From NCBI GenBank assembly GCA_963930655.1, contig OZ005600.1:11659501-11723500 (forward strand): a stretch of DNA of 64,000 nt. Reading direction: 5' to 3'. Position 1 is the stretch's first letter, and every line of letters begins with the position of its first letter. The position numbers and the translations under genes were made by a program. This DNA comes from Myrica gale (taxonomy: Eukaryota; Streptophyta; Magnoliopsida; Fagales; Myricaceae). Shown piece after piece: positions 23,369-36,340 of the stretch. Below the pieces are notes generated by a model that was not told the DNA's origin, searched no databases, and was given only the letters and a program-made list of their open reading frames with translations.

Positions 23369-23521
23369 GTAATACTATTACTAATACCCATTTCAATCCA
23401 AGTGGAAAAGGGCGAAATAGGAGTATAAATTACACGTTCGATTTTTTAATAAATGTCGTAATTAGATTATATATAAATCAGAGATACGGATGGATTTATG
23501 TCAACTCTTCAAAATTTATTT

Positions 23522-23950
23522 TTTTTTTAATCAAAACAACAAGTTTTCATCAAGATCAAGGAGGTTTGAAAACTCCAACTACATTCTCTAAAGGGCTTGT
23601 CGGACCCTCTAGAGAGGCTACAGACCAATAAGCAAAGGGATCAAACAGCCTTACAAACTCAAGCCCAAAAGGGCGGATAGAGACCCATAAAGGGCAGCAA
23701 GATGAGACAACCAGCGAAAAAGGAAAGTCGGTGATAGAATAAGGTGGCAGGACCAGCAATTAAAGGTGATAAATCGGCCAAATCTGAAAATGGGGAGGAG
23801 CATAAGATCCAGGCGGGCGTGGGCCCACATGCGTCGCCCGGTCGGTCATCGGAGATGACCATGAGGAGCGTCCAGACATCCAAATGCCAATCACCTAGTG
23901 CGTGCATACCAGAGAGGACCACCTACCGCTGGAAAATGAAGATAAAGGGA
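23522..23950 (-). mobile_element. Retroposon-like 3' fragment
   Basis: The plus strand starts with a poly-T run (23521-23528), i.e. a poly-A tail on the minus strand. GC-richer sequence follows whose minus-strand frames are open over 60-90 codons (for example 23759-23556) but match nothing I recognise. The base composition differs sharply from the surrounding AT-rich DNA. A truncated LINE 3' end is the most likely origin; no target duplication was found. Confidence 0.35.
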
Positions 23951-26015
23951 CAGACGCGTGAGATCACACGTATCATCTCGTCGTTAGCTGTCAGGTGCAG
24001 AAAGCTTCTCCGATCGATGTAGATGTCGCCCCCGCTGATCGTGGTCTTCAAAAGCATGGTATATAACATAACATTAACAAGCAACAATAAAAAAAAATTA
24101 TCTAGCATCGCATTTCGATACTAATTGTAAAATTGTGTTGTTGTGTCAGAATAAGGATAACTATACTGATTCGGTATACTCTAAAAACACTCTGGTACAC
24201 TATTGACGATCTCACAAATATTCAATTTCAGTAAATTCTCATTTACTAATCTCATCTTTTACAGAATCGATCCATTTTTTCTTTTGAATGTACAAGAATA
24301 CGTGGAGCTCGGCATGTTTGTAAGCACAGAGAAAAATGTAGATCTAATCACCAAATTCACCGAAAAAATCCCTGAAAATGGTTGGAATGGAGGGTTTATT
24401 TAGGGTTCTGGTCACATAAGGCAAGAGCAGAGGAGGAGAGGAGGGAGCTCCTTCGGTCCCTGGAGAAGGAGGTGAAATGAGAGGTTCAGTTGGCTAAAGA
24501 GAGAAAAATTATAGAGGGAATGCAAAACTCCTCTCTCTAGAATAAGCGTTTTCTGTTCCAGCATAGTTGATATAACTCTTTGAAATTTTTTTATACCTTA
24601 GATGGATTCATTTCAAAGGGGTAAATCCATTCGTACGTGTCTCCTTAGATTATTAGCTTTCAACATTTACATTGTCTTGATATTGACAGTATATACCCTA
24701 TCTAAAATACTGGGCATGTTTGAGACCCCAAATATTTGGGGTCTCAACAAATCGGACAAACCAAACAAACTTCAAAATTTTTAACTTTTACACCTACACA
24801 CTTCACTTTTCACAAACCCCAATAAATCTCAATAAAGTAAAGATTCCCAACATTTTAGGAATATTCCCCAATATTTTGACAAACAAACATCCTATCTCCT
24901 TTTCATACATGATGAAGTGACCATTATTTTCTGGGATAAATATATTTCATATATAAATTACGGATGATTTTACTTTGCACTTTGAATGATCAAAGTTTGA
25001 GAAAATTACTCACATTAATTGACTTTTATTTATTTATTTTACGAATATGTAATTGCTACATCCAAACTAATGATAACTTGAAATAAAGTATGTAAAATGT
25101 CAATCTTCAATAATTATAATGTAATATCTCAACGTTGTTAGTGTATAGTGTATACTGCATATGACTTTATAATAGTAAATGGTGTATGTAATTCATAAAT
25201 AAATGAGAGAAGGTATATAATTAAGGGTTTTTTAGTACAATGATCAGGAGAAACATGCACGTAAGGGCGAAGTTAGGATCTTATTTTTGGAAGGGTCAAA
25301 CTGTGATATGGTAATTTTAGGGACACCAAATGTAAAAAATAAAAATAAAAATAAAATAAGATCAGCATATCCTATCATCAAGGTTTTATTAAAAAAAATA
25401 GTATTATTTGTTTCCTTTGTGTGATGTGGTTCCGAGTTAGACTGTTGCCAATTTTTTGCCTATGCCTATGAGAAATGACAAGATGGCCTTTGATCCTGGT
25501 TGGACGAGGAGAGCTCTCTGACCGGCTCGTCATGCCTCTGACGTTACCTTTATAGCGGTCGATCGGTTCACGTGTTGACGAAATCCGTCAATTTAGACGG
25601 TCAAATCGGGTACGGGATCCACATTGCAAAAATGTGGAAGATAATGGGTTCAATGTATCAAAAATAAAATATCGGGGTGCAAAGTGTGTTTATCCCTATG
25701 GTTTAGAGAATTCAATTGTGATCTCAGGGGACGAAGATACTCTCTAACATAAGGCTTGAATGAAATAGTCTAATTCAAATAATCAAAATTAAAGTTGAAT
25801 CACTCTCCAACTTCTCCCTTAATCTATTATTTTAATCTCGTACCTCTCTTTATTACCAACTTTGAAAATGTTCTACCCCTGAACAACTCGTCAAAAGTTC
25901 CAGAAACCACAGTATGAAGCCGTTCTAAATCACTCGAATTAATAACTCGGACTCTCTAATAAATTTCAACCTTTTTCTTTATTATCTTTTTAAAAGTTGT
26001 TTTTAATTTAGATAA
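23951..26015. other. Gene-free AT-rich DNA
   Basis: No gene recognised. It contains the 28-bp palindrome at 24720-24747. The surrounding segment 24711-24895 has gggcatgtttg near its left end and caaacaaacatcc at the right, possibly another small inverted-repeat element. Confidence 0.35.
24720..24747. repeat. Perfect 28-bp palindrome
   Basis: ttgagaccccaaat (24720-24733) is followed immediately by its exact reverse complement, with no loop. It probably lies inside a small inverted-repeat element at about 24711-24895. Confidence 0.85.
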
Positions 26016-26391
26016 AATATATTTTTCACTCACTAATTAACATAAATTTTGCGCTTTACAACATAAACTACCATGTTTGAGACATTACACTCATAAATTA
26101 CCCATCTCTATCACACTACATCTTCCGTCTATTTTTTGTTTGTCAAATTAGATAGAAATTTACAATTTTAAAACGAAATGATAATGATGCCCTTAAATTT
26201 TGTTATTCACGACATTACTTTTTTTAAGGTATAATCGACATTATGTATGTAAAAATAAATCAATTTTTACTGAATTTGACGAAAAAAAGAAAGTGCAATG
26301 ATTTAGAGATGTATATTTGATGGATACAATATTTCAAAAGTGATAATTTAGAGTGTAAAGAGTAAAACAAGTTAGTGGGTGAAAAATGTAT
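26016..26391. mobile_element. MITE-like fold-back element, about 375 bp
   Basis: The left end (tatatttttcactcactaat) and the inverted right end (tacatttttcacccactaac) are similar over 20 bases. Weaker complementarity continues inward for about 90 bases. The interior is AT-rich and non-coding. No clear target duplication. Confidence 0.5.
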
Positions 26392-26810
26392 GTTCTCATT
26401 TTATTTATTTTTTTGCCTGTAGTTATATAATCTATTTATTTAGTTTTTGTTAATATTTTAAATTAAAGGGAAGGGAGTATAACAGTCAAACCCAATCAGC
26501 CACTAGTGCTGAATTCAAAAACCACAAGCAAGGGCAGAAACTCTTTTTAAGTATTATAAACACAACGCCGAGACAAAACGGCGTAAACAATTGAAGTTTT
26601 AGATTAAAGTTAACGACAACTTTGAACTAGTCAAAATGGGTCTTTTTCTAAACTAAATGACAATATGTCCTAGTTATTTTTTTAGTATATATTATTATAT
26701 GCCATCCATGAAACCGGGCATGTTTCAAGACGCCCATGATGCTCTCGGGACTCTTTTAATTGTTTTTTTCCTGTCGGCTGGAAGCTTCATTTGGCTTTTG
26801 CTTGCACTTG

Positions 26811-27008
26811 GGTGCGTTTGTGTACCAAAATTTTACTCCCTCTAAAATTTTAATACAATTAAATATTACTATATAATCTCTCTCTCTCCATCAAATCATT
26901 ACTATTTACTACAAAAAAATATAAAAAATTATCTCTCTCTTCACTTTTTCACTAAACTCAATACCTAAAATTTTAACAACACTAAAATTTTACAACACAA
27001 ACACAACC
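26811..27008. mobile_element. MITE, family 1, copy b
   Basis: The left end ggtgcgtttgtgt and the right end acaacacaaacacaacc are inverted relatives. The interior carries the same order of CTCTCTC, AAAAATATAAAAAATTA and CTTCACTTTTTCACTAAA blocks as the copy at 23169-23368. The flanking triplets are ttg and tta, imperfect. Confidence 0.6.
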
Positions 27009-27870
27009 TTAGACCACCGAAAACGTTGGCACATAGGAACCTAAGAAGTAAGAACCTTGTCCGAGTTCGATTAAAAAAAAACCTAAATAATTTTTTATTT
27101 TTTATTTTTAAATTGTGTAATTTTAAGAATAAATGTTTTTTAATAAGATCCCAATGCCATCGTCAACTTAAATAATAATAATAATTTTGTTATTATATTA
27201 ATTTAAATACTATTTCTTCATTTTTTTCACTAACTCTTATAAATTATCTTCACTTTTTTACCAACTTTCATATTCAAAAAATTTAACAATCAAACGCCTA
27301 AACGGTCGTAGTTTTAATTTTTTTTTTCTCTTTAGTTATTATATCATTGATTACTTGGTAAAACCATCGTTCTCTTATTTCGTCGAGTTTTTATTTCTTA
27401 ACGTGCTTCTAACTCAAATGTTTATTGGAAAAAACACAGCTTTGAAAATGTCAAACTCAATTTATAGAAGAACTTTCATGGGATAGACACTTCCTTAGTT
27501 TACGTATGCCCCAGGTGAGATCTGGAGAACACGGCAAGCGCGTCCGTTGAACAGTAGAAGCTCAAGTTGGGAGTGATCGTGTTGTCATTGAAGAGTACTT
27601 GTTTTTTTACAATAACTTTAGAAAAAAGTATTTTATCTCTTATTTTGTTAAGGGTGCGAATTATAGGTCATTTTTTGCACGATCTTTCTAATTATAGAAA
27701 GTGATTGCAAGAATATTAGTTATAGAGGTAACGGATTATGACTTCAAAATTAGACGCAAGACTGAAATTTCTCTGAATCATGTAGATGTAAGATTGGAGA
27801 CAAAACTGAAAGAGAAATTTATAAGGATTCCTCTAAAGAGTCCCTGGCCCAAATTTCTAACCGGTTATTG

Positions 27871-28066
27871 GGTGGGTTTGTTTTGTAAAATTTTAGTGTT
27901 GTTAAACTTTTAGTTATTGGGTTTAGTGAAAAAAATGAAGAGAAAGATAATTTTTTATATTTTTTGTAGTGAAAAGTAATGATTTGATGGGGGAGAAAGA
28001 TTATATTGTAATATTTTATTGTGTTAAAATTTTAGAAAGGGTAAAATTTTACGATGCAAACACATC
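27871..28066. mobile_element. MITE, family 1, copy c, opposite orientation
   Basis: Starts ggtgggtttgttttgtaaaa and ends with an inverted caaacacatc. The interior (ttagtgaaaaaaatgaagag, taattttttatattttttgt) is the reverse complement of the interior of the other copies. About 196 bp. Confidence 0.6.
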
Positions 28067-28788
28067 ATAAGAAGACTGGTAGAGGCCCGACCACTCCAAT
28101 TGGTCAATATATATATATATTGTTTCTTTCAAGAAAGTAAGGATATATATATTTTTTAATCTTTAAAATTACAATTTTATTCTAATAAAAAAGTCACTGT
28201 CAAAAAAAAGTGAGACAAAAATTGTCATTTTGCACGTTAAAAAAATTATTTTCTGTCCAAATTAACCGAGTTAAATTTTAAAAGAATATGCAAAATATCT
28301 GAAATCAATCTTTAGTGAGTATAATGTGACAAAAATAATAAATTAAGGTGCAAAATATCAAGACCCCATAATTAAAAGATGCAAAATATATTTAACCAAA
28401 AAACAGGTTCATACCTAATCATTAAAAAGTCAGCCTTTTACATTCTTTACATATAAGATGTTGGACATAATAATTACACCCATTTGCTGCCTTTCGGCCA
28501 TAATCACTCAGGCCCAAAGCAACCCATTAGCAATGATTGATAGGACAGTGTTAATCTTTTCCTGCCCTTATCTGTCAAGCATAAAGGGGGAAATGCATCA
28601 GTAAAAAACTGCAGCTTCCAAGCTGTTTTGATTACATTATAAAACTAACATACATACAAGGTCATGTAATATATAATGTACACGACTAAACAGATAATTG
28701 AATTATCATTCCAGCAGAGTCCACACATTTTCGAGGACACAGCGTACAAGCCAGATTCTTTTCCCAACTCGTAGTTACATTGCATGAT
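28067..28788. other. Intergenic and 3' UTR of the GTD-binding gene
   Basis: AT-rich DNA with a (TA)n run near 28100. The part after about 28430 is probably the 3' UTR of the minus-strand gene that ends at 28789. Confidence 0.45.
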
Positions 28789-31700
28789 TCAGGCACTTTC
28801 AAGCGCTTCACAGGACACACTTGAGACTCTTTTCTCCACAATGACCTGAAAATAAAGGCCGTGTCAAGTGAAGAGAGGCACTATCAATGAAAGGCTGCAC
28901 AGTGCTTTATATGATATTCAGTAGATTCATTCCACAATTTATTCTTCAGCCTTCCCTGCTTTTCCTTCAGCTAAACACTTGTAAATCTTCCTTCAATATC
29001 AGGCTCGTGTAATGAATTATTTCTTCCCTTATTTTTCCTTTTTTTCACTCTCTTTTGCCATTATTTTTCTTCTGTTTTCCAGTATCTCATGCAGGATACA
29101 TCTCAATAAATAGTTAATTGCAATATTTCATAGGTGCATTCAGCAAAGAGTTCACTACAGTATCACTCATTTTCTGAAGACAATTTCTAAGGAAAAAAAA
29201 CTGTATTACTTACCAAGCTAGTATTTTCTATGATGAAATTCAACAAAAAACAAAGGCTGTACTGGGAGGCTATTCTATAAGACAGAATATCTGAAAGATA
29301 ACTATTAGATGCACGTTTTAAAACACATGGTATGTATGTTAAATTATGTAATAAAAGGATACTATTTGAACACCCTTCTGCAATCAAATAAAGAGTTTTA
29401 AAAGCTGCTCCTAAACTTAATAACATTTGTAATCAAGCCAGAAAACCAAAATTATGATTAATGCTTCTACATACGACTGCTAAAACTAAATACCGATCGG
29501 AATTTTAGTCTACATATAGCCTCAAAATCATGTACTAAGTCATACTTGTCAGTAGAGCGCAGTTGTTAAACCCAGTCAAATGATGGACAACTGGGATGGC
29601 CAAATAATGCCTCATTACTCAAATAGCAATTGAGATCTAGGGAAAGGCCAAACAGTGCAGTGATATGAGCACTAAGCCATGAAGAAACCTATCTCCAATG
29701 GAAAGAAATCTCATTAACATACACAGAACTGCCAAACTTCTCAGATAAGCATTAAGCGGCAAATGAAGTAATCAACAATGACAAGGACATCGTCATGACA
29801 TGAGATGCTAACAACCCTTTTTTATCCCATTTAGTAGCCTGGACCAAGTAGCGATTTTAATGAGTAGAACGATGGAAGATTACAACCCTGTTTTAAGCAC
29901 AAAAATAACAGAACGACTTATGTTGAGCTTGATAGAACACCCACCTACCTACCTTGGCAGAAAAGTGGACAATGAGGGTTTAACTGCTTGCAGTTGGGAG
30001 TTTGTGGGATTTCGTATTTCATCTACTGGTTAGAAACTTCAAGAAAAGGCAAAAAATAGTTAATGAAAGTTTACGTATCTGAGGGTTGATTTGTTGAAAA
30101 AAACTTACTCCTATATAGTTTGGTCGACAGGAGACCACGGGGTTGGTTGCTATGGATAGGATACTGGATTAAACTTCATACCCATAATTTGTGCCCAAGG
30201 GCTTCTTGACCACTATGCTTATGGTGGGACTAGAGTTCAGGCTATGATTCAACCCATCTAAGGGAGCTTCTGAGGTTTCACCTCATCAATCCACAGTTGC
30301 AGGCTCACCACAGATCCATCTAGGAGTCTTATGAGGGATTCCCCATGGGTAAGGGTGCTACGACGGTTACATATAGGCAGGGAGTCCCAACCTCAGATCT
30401 CTTTTGACTGGTAAGAGTAAAAAGTAGTTATTGTCATGTAAGTTCTTTTAACAGTTAATGTAATGCCAATCTTGAAAACTGTCGTCAAGACCTCTATAAT
30501 ATTGACATCTCCATTTCACCTTTTCTCCGGTTGGAAACTTCCATCAGTCTAATAGGAGCCTACTCCATCATTTTGTCCACATTCTGTTGTCAGGCTCGTT
30601 CTAGAATTTAAAGATGCTGTATCAAATACCACTGTTCATCACTGGATTATTGCTATGTAGGATTTAACCAGAACAACTCATTTTCGATATTAAAAAGAGG
30701 CAAAATCAGAATGATGAGGAAGAGCAGATGGCCAGGACCAGAGAAATGTAACACAGAGGCTAGTACATAGAAAGTTAACTACACGTCATGCAAATATAAT
30801 TGATGGAGAAAAAGTTCCTTACAATGCACCTTAGAAGATGGAGGCAAGGAAGTCTGCTGCATGGGATCTCGTAGTCGTTGAATCTCTTGAAGCTGCTGTG
30901 CTATCTCTTCCAGAAGTTTCAAAGGATCCTTTTCCCTGTCCCCATTCTCCGTATGGAAAGTCAAATTCTCCTTTTCCTCTTGGACTATTCGTAGCCTTTC
31001 TCTGAGTCGTTCAATCTCCGTGTCGATTGTCAACTTATCACCAATGACTGCAGATAGAGACTCTATCCCTGAGTCAGACAGCAAGGATTTGGATCGAGAG
31101 TGATTCAATACTGGTAGCTCACTGCCAATCTTCAGAAAACTTTTGGGAATGTTATGATCACTTTCCGCCCTGCTTGTGGTTGGAAGATCACTCAATGCCT
31201 CACTGCTCCAGACTCCAGATGCCCCCATTGCAACAGCACCATCTCTGGATGCATTAACAGCATTGCTAATTGATGATCCACTATCTTTTCCACCTTGTGC
31301 TTTCCTAGCTTCATTTTCATCATCAATGACATGGATATCATAAACAGCTGCTTCTGTATCAAGCATGGAACCATGGGCATTGCAGCCTGCTTGATCCTTA
31401 TCTTCCCCATTTTTCTCTAGCTCTTCACCATGGCAAGGGAAAAAGAAAATCTTCTGAATGCAATTCTGAATCTGGGCTCCCTTGACTGTCATTTGCTTGC
31501 ATACTATGCTACTAGCATCGGTTTCCTTTTCTTTATCAGCTAAAAGAACATTATTCTCGAGACATCCATATCCATGAATTTGACTTTGTTTCTCAACTAA
31601 AGGAACCTTGTAATTTGAAGACCAAATTGCACCATTTTCCACATCCTCACCAACTGACATGCCATTCTCAACATGCAGCGTCAATTGTACATCATCATTC

Positions 31701-33262
31701 AAACCAAGGGAAGATGAAGGTTTTTGTCCCCGATTGTCCATCTCATCATTCAACACGATTTTTGACAGATCATTATCAAAAAAACTCATCTGCCTATATT
31801 CTTCAATTTCCTGCTCCAATAAATGATTCTCCCGCTCCATTCTAACAAGGATCTCTTTTAAAATATTCATCTCTTCTTCGTCAAAAGCTGATTTTTCTTC
31901 TATCATCCTATGATAATGCTTTGATTCCATTTCTACTGATGCTTTATCCTTTTGCAGCCGTGATATCATGGCCATTGTTTCTTCAGCAGCACTTGCAGCA
32001 GCAGCTCTCTCTTTCTCCAGTTCTAGGTAAAGAGCAGAGCGAGCAGCTTTCTCTTCTTCAAGGGCTAGTTCCAACATTCTGATAGTATTGGCTTCATCTC
32101 CAACGAGTGAAGTTGGAGCCTCAATTATGCGTGTTTCCACTGAAGATAAGAAGCATTGAGCCTCACCAAATGACCCACTCAGTTCAAAACTATTCTGGCT
32201 TCTTTCCCCCACATCAATCCCCATTGGTCCATTCGTTTCACCTAAATCGCATGCACAATAATGTTATACACGCACGGCCCAACGAATGTAGAGATTCACA
32301 GACGAATTTCACTTTTCAATTTCCTGCCAACTCAAACTTAGGTTCTCCATGTGTTTAAATTTGAACTTCAAAACAAAGAGGGGAAATGAAGGACAAAGCT
32401 TTAAACCCTTCCAACTAGCTTTATACTGACTTCCAAATATATTATAGGAAGTCACATAAACTTGTTGAACATTGCATTTAACTAGGTGATAGATAATATG
32501 TTCACATTCAAACATGCAAGTTTCACCTGAAGAACACCTTCAAGGTAAAAACAGAGAAGTCTCAGCTAAAAACATCTTTAAATTAAAAGCAGACGAGTTT
32601 AATTCATTCCACTCACCCAGGAAAGGATCTTCTCTCCCACTTCCAGGACCTAAGCTTTCACCGGTTTTGCATCTCTTTTCACTGCCATCATAAGGGGAAT
32701 TTAAAGAAACGACAAAAGGCAAATAATCGCCTGGCAGAACAGAAGAGAAGAGTCTGTTGTCCAGAGCAGCTCTTCTTCGGCGCCGAATTCCAGACCTTGG
32801 CCTCAGTTTCATAGCCGTCTTCCCCCAGGCATCATACCCATTCTCCCTATCAACCGAGTTTTGCAATCTCCGACCAGAAAACGAACTGCAAGATGCTTCA
32901 TTCTCCAACTCAAGAACCCCACTTGCACAATTTCCATCTCCAATGGACTGCTTATTTGAATTGCATGCTTGATCCTTAAGCCAAATCAAATCAGAAGGGA
33001 ACTTACTCATCGCCGAATTCCGAACAGAATACATAATTTCTTTTGGCAAATCAAATAGCAACCTATGCCAACACAAATTGCTATTTTTATAGCCAAAAAC
33101 CCCATTACAAGGACATGGAAGATGCAGTCCAAAAACGCTAAACAATTTCGAGGGGATATGCGCAAAGGCCGCTACACAGAGCAGGATATAGGCCACAACA
33201 AGGCCAATAAACGCTCCTATAAGTCCACCCAAACTCCACGAATGAACTGCTTGAAAAACCAT
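28789..33262 (-). CDS. GTD-binding (DUF593) myosin-binding protein, 704 aa, 3 exons
   Basis: Coding exons 33262-32617, 32241-30830 and 28845-28789 join in frame (646+1412+57 bases) with GT-AG ends. Residues 7-33 form one N-terminal transmembrane segment (GLIGAFIGLVVAYILL). A Cys/Arg-rich linker with a basic cluster (RSGIRRRRRAA) follows. Residues about 265-367 are the GTD-binding coiled coil (LELALEEEKAARSALYLELE, MISRLQKDKASVEMESKHYH, HLLEQEIEEYRQM), and another coiled coil lies near 610-665 (IERLRERLRIVQEEKENL). In plants this domain binds the globular tail of myosin XI, and such membrane-anchored proteins act as receptors on motile vesicles. The second intron (28846-30829, about 2 kb) holds unrecognised sequence only. 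A candidate non-coding 5' exon lies near 33640-33720 (donor GCCCAG|GTAGG). The short last exon supplies the C-terminal 18 residues. Confidence 0.9.
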
Positions 33263-36200
33263 CCTTATCTGACAATCTCAAAACCCCAGATTTTTCCAGA
33301 GAAACATAATCAGTAATTGATCATTACAAGCGCACGGGAGCTAAAAACCCAATTCCCACCAAGGAAATGTAAACTTCTACTGATCTGGACACCAATAAAG
33401 GGCAACCCATTAAGTAACACTGCAATATTCACACACGTAACAGACTAGAACTGTAAAAAGAAGAAACTTTGGAATCAAAGATTCTTTATGAAGTGACAAC
33501 TCATAGTTATATCACACGCATCTCCATTAGCTCATTAAAGATCATGTCGAATAACAAATTAAGGACAGCAAGTGCTTAGTTGATAAGGAAGCCGAAAAAA
33601 AGAAAATGTCAAAACCTGGACTTGGACGAATTTAACAAGCTTTGAAGTTGAGAACCCACCAACGATTCAGCGAGCGCAACGAACTTGCTAGCTTCCTACC
33701 TGGGCAAGAGCTGAACAAATTGAAGGGCCAGGTAACTTCCACGCGTGGGTGGTACCCAGTTCAGGGCTTTGACGTGGGAAAGACCGAAAGTAGAAAACCA
33801 CAACCCAGCTTTATTAATTAGACAACACAACCCAGTTGTTTTGGCATTCTGCACGTGGTTTCCACTTACCCTTTCGGGTTTTTCCTCTCAAGTCTCAATT
33901 TATGAGCTTCCAGTGTTGATTTTATCTGGAGATTCCGTTTTGACCCTTCTCCTTTCGGTGATCAACCGCTCTCCTTTCGGTGATCAACCGCTGTGTAATA
34001 AAGAGGGCGTTTGTTTCTTAAAATTTTGGCACCTAAAGTTTTTTAACATCACAAAACTGTCATTTGCAAGCAGCTATGACAGTGTCAACATCAAGGGCAA
34101 AAATAGAATGCCAAAAAACTGGAAGGATTATTTAATACAATTTTTTTCCTCTGAAATGGATAACTATTAATACAATCAAATTTCTATTTAATTCTTAGAA
34201 AAAAAAATTCTATTTAATTAAGGGTTGGAAAAAATTGTATTAAATAATCCTATATATATATATAATGAACACGCTGCATTGTTTGATATAAAACATGGCA
34301 GTTTGAATTTGAGAAGTTCCATTGGAAATATAGATAAGAAATCCAAATCTGCAGAAAAAGTTGATGTCTTTGGAATTTAGGAGAACAGGATAACGACACA
34401 CAACCTCTAACCTCTACTCTCGACCTGAAAATTAAGAGAGGGCCTATGGACTTGATAATAATTGCGGCATTTCCGAATAGATAATGATGTCCATGGTACG
34501 AGGTGGCGATAATTCCTACTTTTTATGCCTTAATCTTGTTCTGCCGCGGAAGAGAAAAAATGTGCACGTAATTTTTTGTTAAAATTATATTATGTAATTT
34601 AAAAAGAGATAGACTAAATTTTAAACTACTTAATATTGTTTATATAAAATTGTCGTTAGACCCAATAATAAAATTATTATGTGTCCATCTCTCTTCGAAT
34701 TGCATAGACATCAAATTACATAATATTTTTCTTAAAAAGTAAAAATCATAGAAAAAGATTAGTATTAAGTCCATATTTATATAAAGATTCCATTCTCGAA
34801 ATCATGACATACTTTTTTTCAAAGCTAAATATTGTAGTTATAAAACAAACAATTTGTGACCTGAACCGTTTTAAAGTCTTCTTGCGTAATTAAAGTAATA
34901 AAGTCAAGAAACAGATCGGGCTGTGGATCAACCCTACACCACTCAATAGCTTTTCATTGGATGAAGAAGAATTCATTCTCTCGATTCCTACCCCCATATA
35001 AAACTACCCAAAGATTAATAATATCTTCTACTCAAAAGATTAATAATATCTTCCTCTTTTAAGGAAAAAAATATATCATTATACGTCCAAATCAAAGTAC
35101 CCTCCTTACGTTAAAATAATATTAATAATAATTGTCCATTGAAATGCCCCTCTAATATAAAATTAAATATATATATATATTAAAAAAATTACATAAACTC
35201 AAGTTTCAAAAAGTAATAAGTCGAGTAAACAATTTGAAATTGGGTGGGGACCTAAAGTTTGATTTGAAATTTCTGTTTTTCAAATTTTGGTGTCCCATGA
35301 TGGACAATTATAGTAGTTTCTTGCTCTAGTGTCTAGACTTCTTCCTCAAAATATTATATATGTATATAGGTCCAAGTAATCTTGTCTAATAGTTCTATAA
35401 ACCGTTTTGACAAATCGACTCAAGTTCTTGCCTTTTTTTAATTAATCTCTCCAACACATGAGTCTCTGCGAATAAGATTGAGGAATTATTTTCGAAATTC
35501 TTTCAAGGCTCATTCAATTTCTATTCAATGAAAAGGCCGGTCAAATCAGAAGTTACATTTAATAACATAAGCATGAAGAGAGCTTGTAAACATATGGACT
35601 CAGCGTTAATGATCTCCATTAATTAAGGCAGCTCAATGTGGTTTCTATCGAGGGACGTACGGATCTATGATGAGGAAGAAATTCTTAGGATCAACCCAGG
35701 AAAAGTTTGAATTTGACGGAGAGTCCCCTTGATCTAGCACTCTCCTTCAACAAGTCTGAAAAATTGAGCCTTTGATGAAACGGTTGAAAAGGTTCCAACG
35801 AGATTGATTTTCTTTATAAGTCAAGTTTCATAAAGAAATCGAAGCATACAAACCAGGTCGATAAGAACCGACAAGATCTCAAAAAAGATCAGAGAAAACC
35901 ACTATATATTTCATGCTAGACAGTAGGAGCGGTGACCAGACTCAGTAGACAAGCTATCAGCACTTATACAGGTCAGTAGTTACAGCACCACAATCTGGGC
36001 AGCAAGCTCAGACACAGGGCTATAAAAGATCCACAAGGGATCGAAAAAGCCCACCGCAGAGTCAGAACAAATACAACAAAAGAATAACAACACAACCATT
36101 AAACCTAAACCACAACACAAAACATAACAACAAAAATAACACCACCAACAAAAAACAACAACGAAATCAGAGGGCCACCAGACGAGCGAAGAGGCAAAAA

Positions 36201-36340
36201 CGATGGCTGTGCGTTGCGAGGCGCAGAGCGGTGTGTGGGGACCACACTCAGCCGAAAGTTAACAACTAGGAGATTCCAATAAAGGTGGCCCAGTGGTCGG
36301 CCATTTGTTCTGGTAGCTATATGCCTCAGGTGCTTAAGAT
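33263..36340. other. Gene-free region with LINE-like DNA
   Basis: 33263-33720 is the probable 5' UTR and promoter of the GTD-binding gene. 34170-35600 is AT-rich without features. About 35690-36320, read on the minus strand, has T/G-rich sequence like a plant LINE 3' UTR (repeated TTGTTGTT-like words, then a segment near 36020 containing gatccacaagggatcg), so a LINE tail is likely. No open reading frame of interest was seen. Confidence 0.35.
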
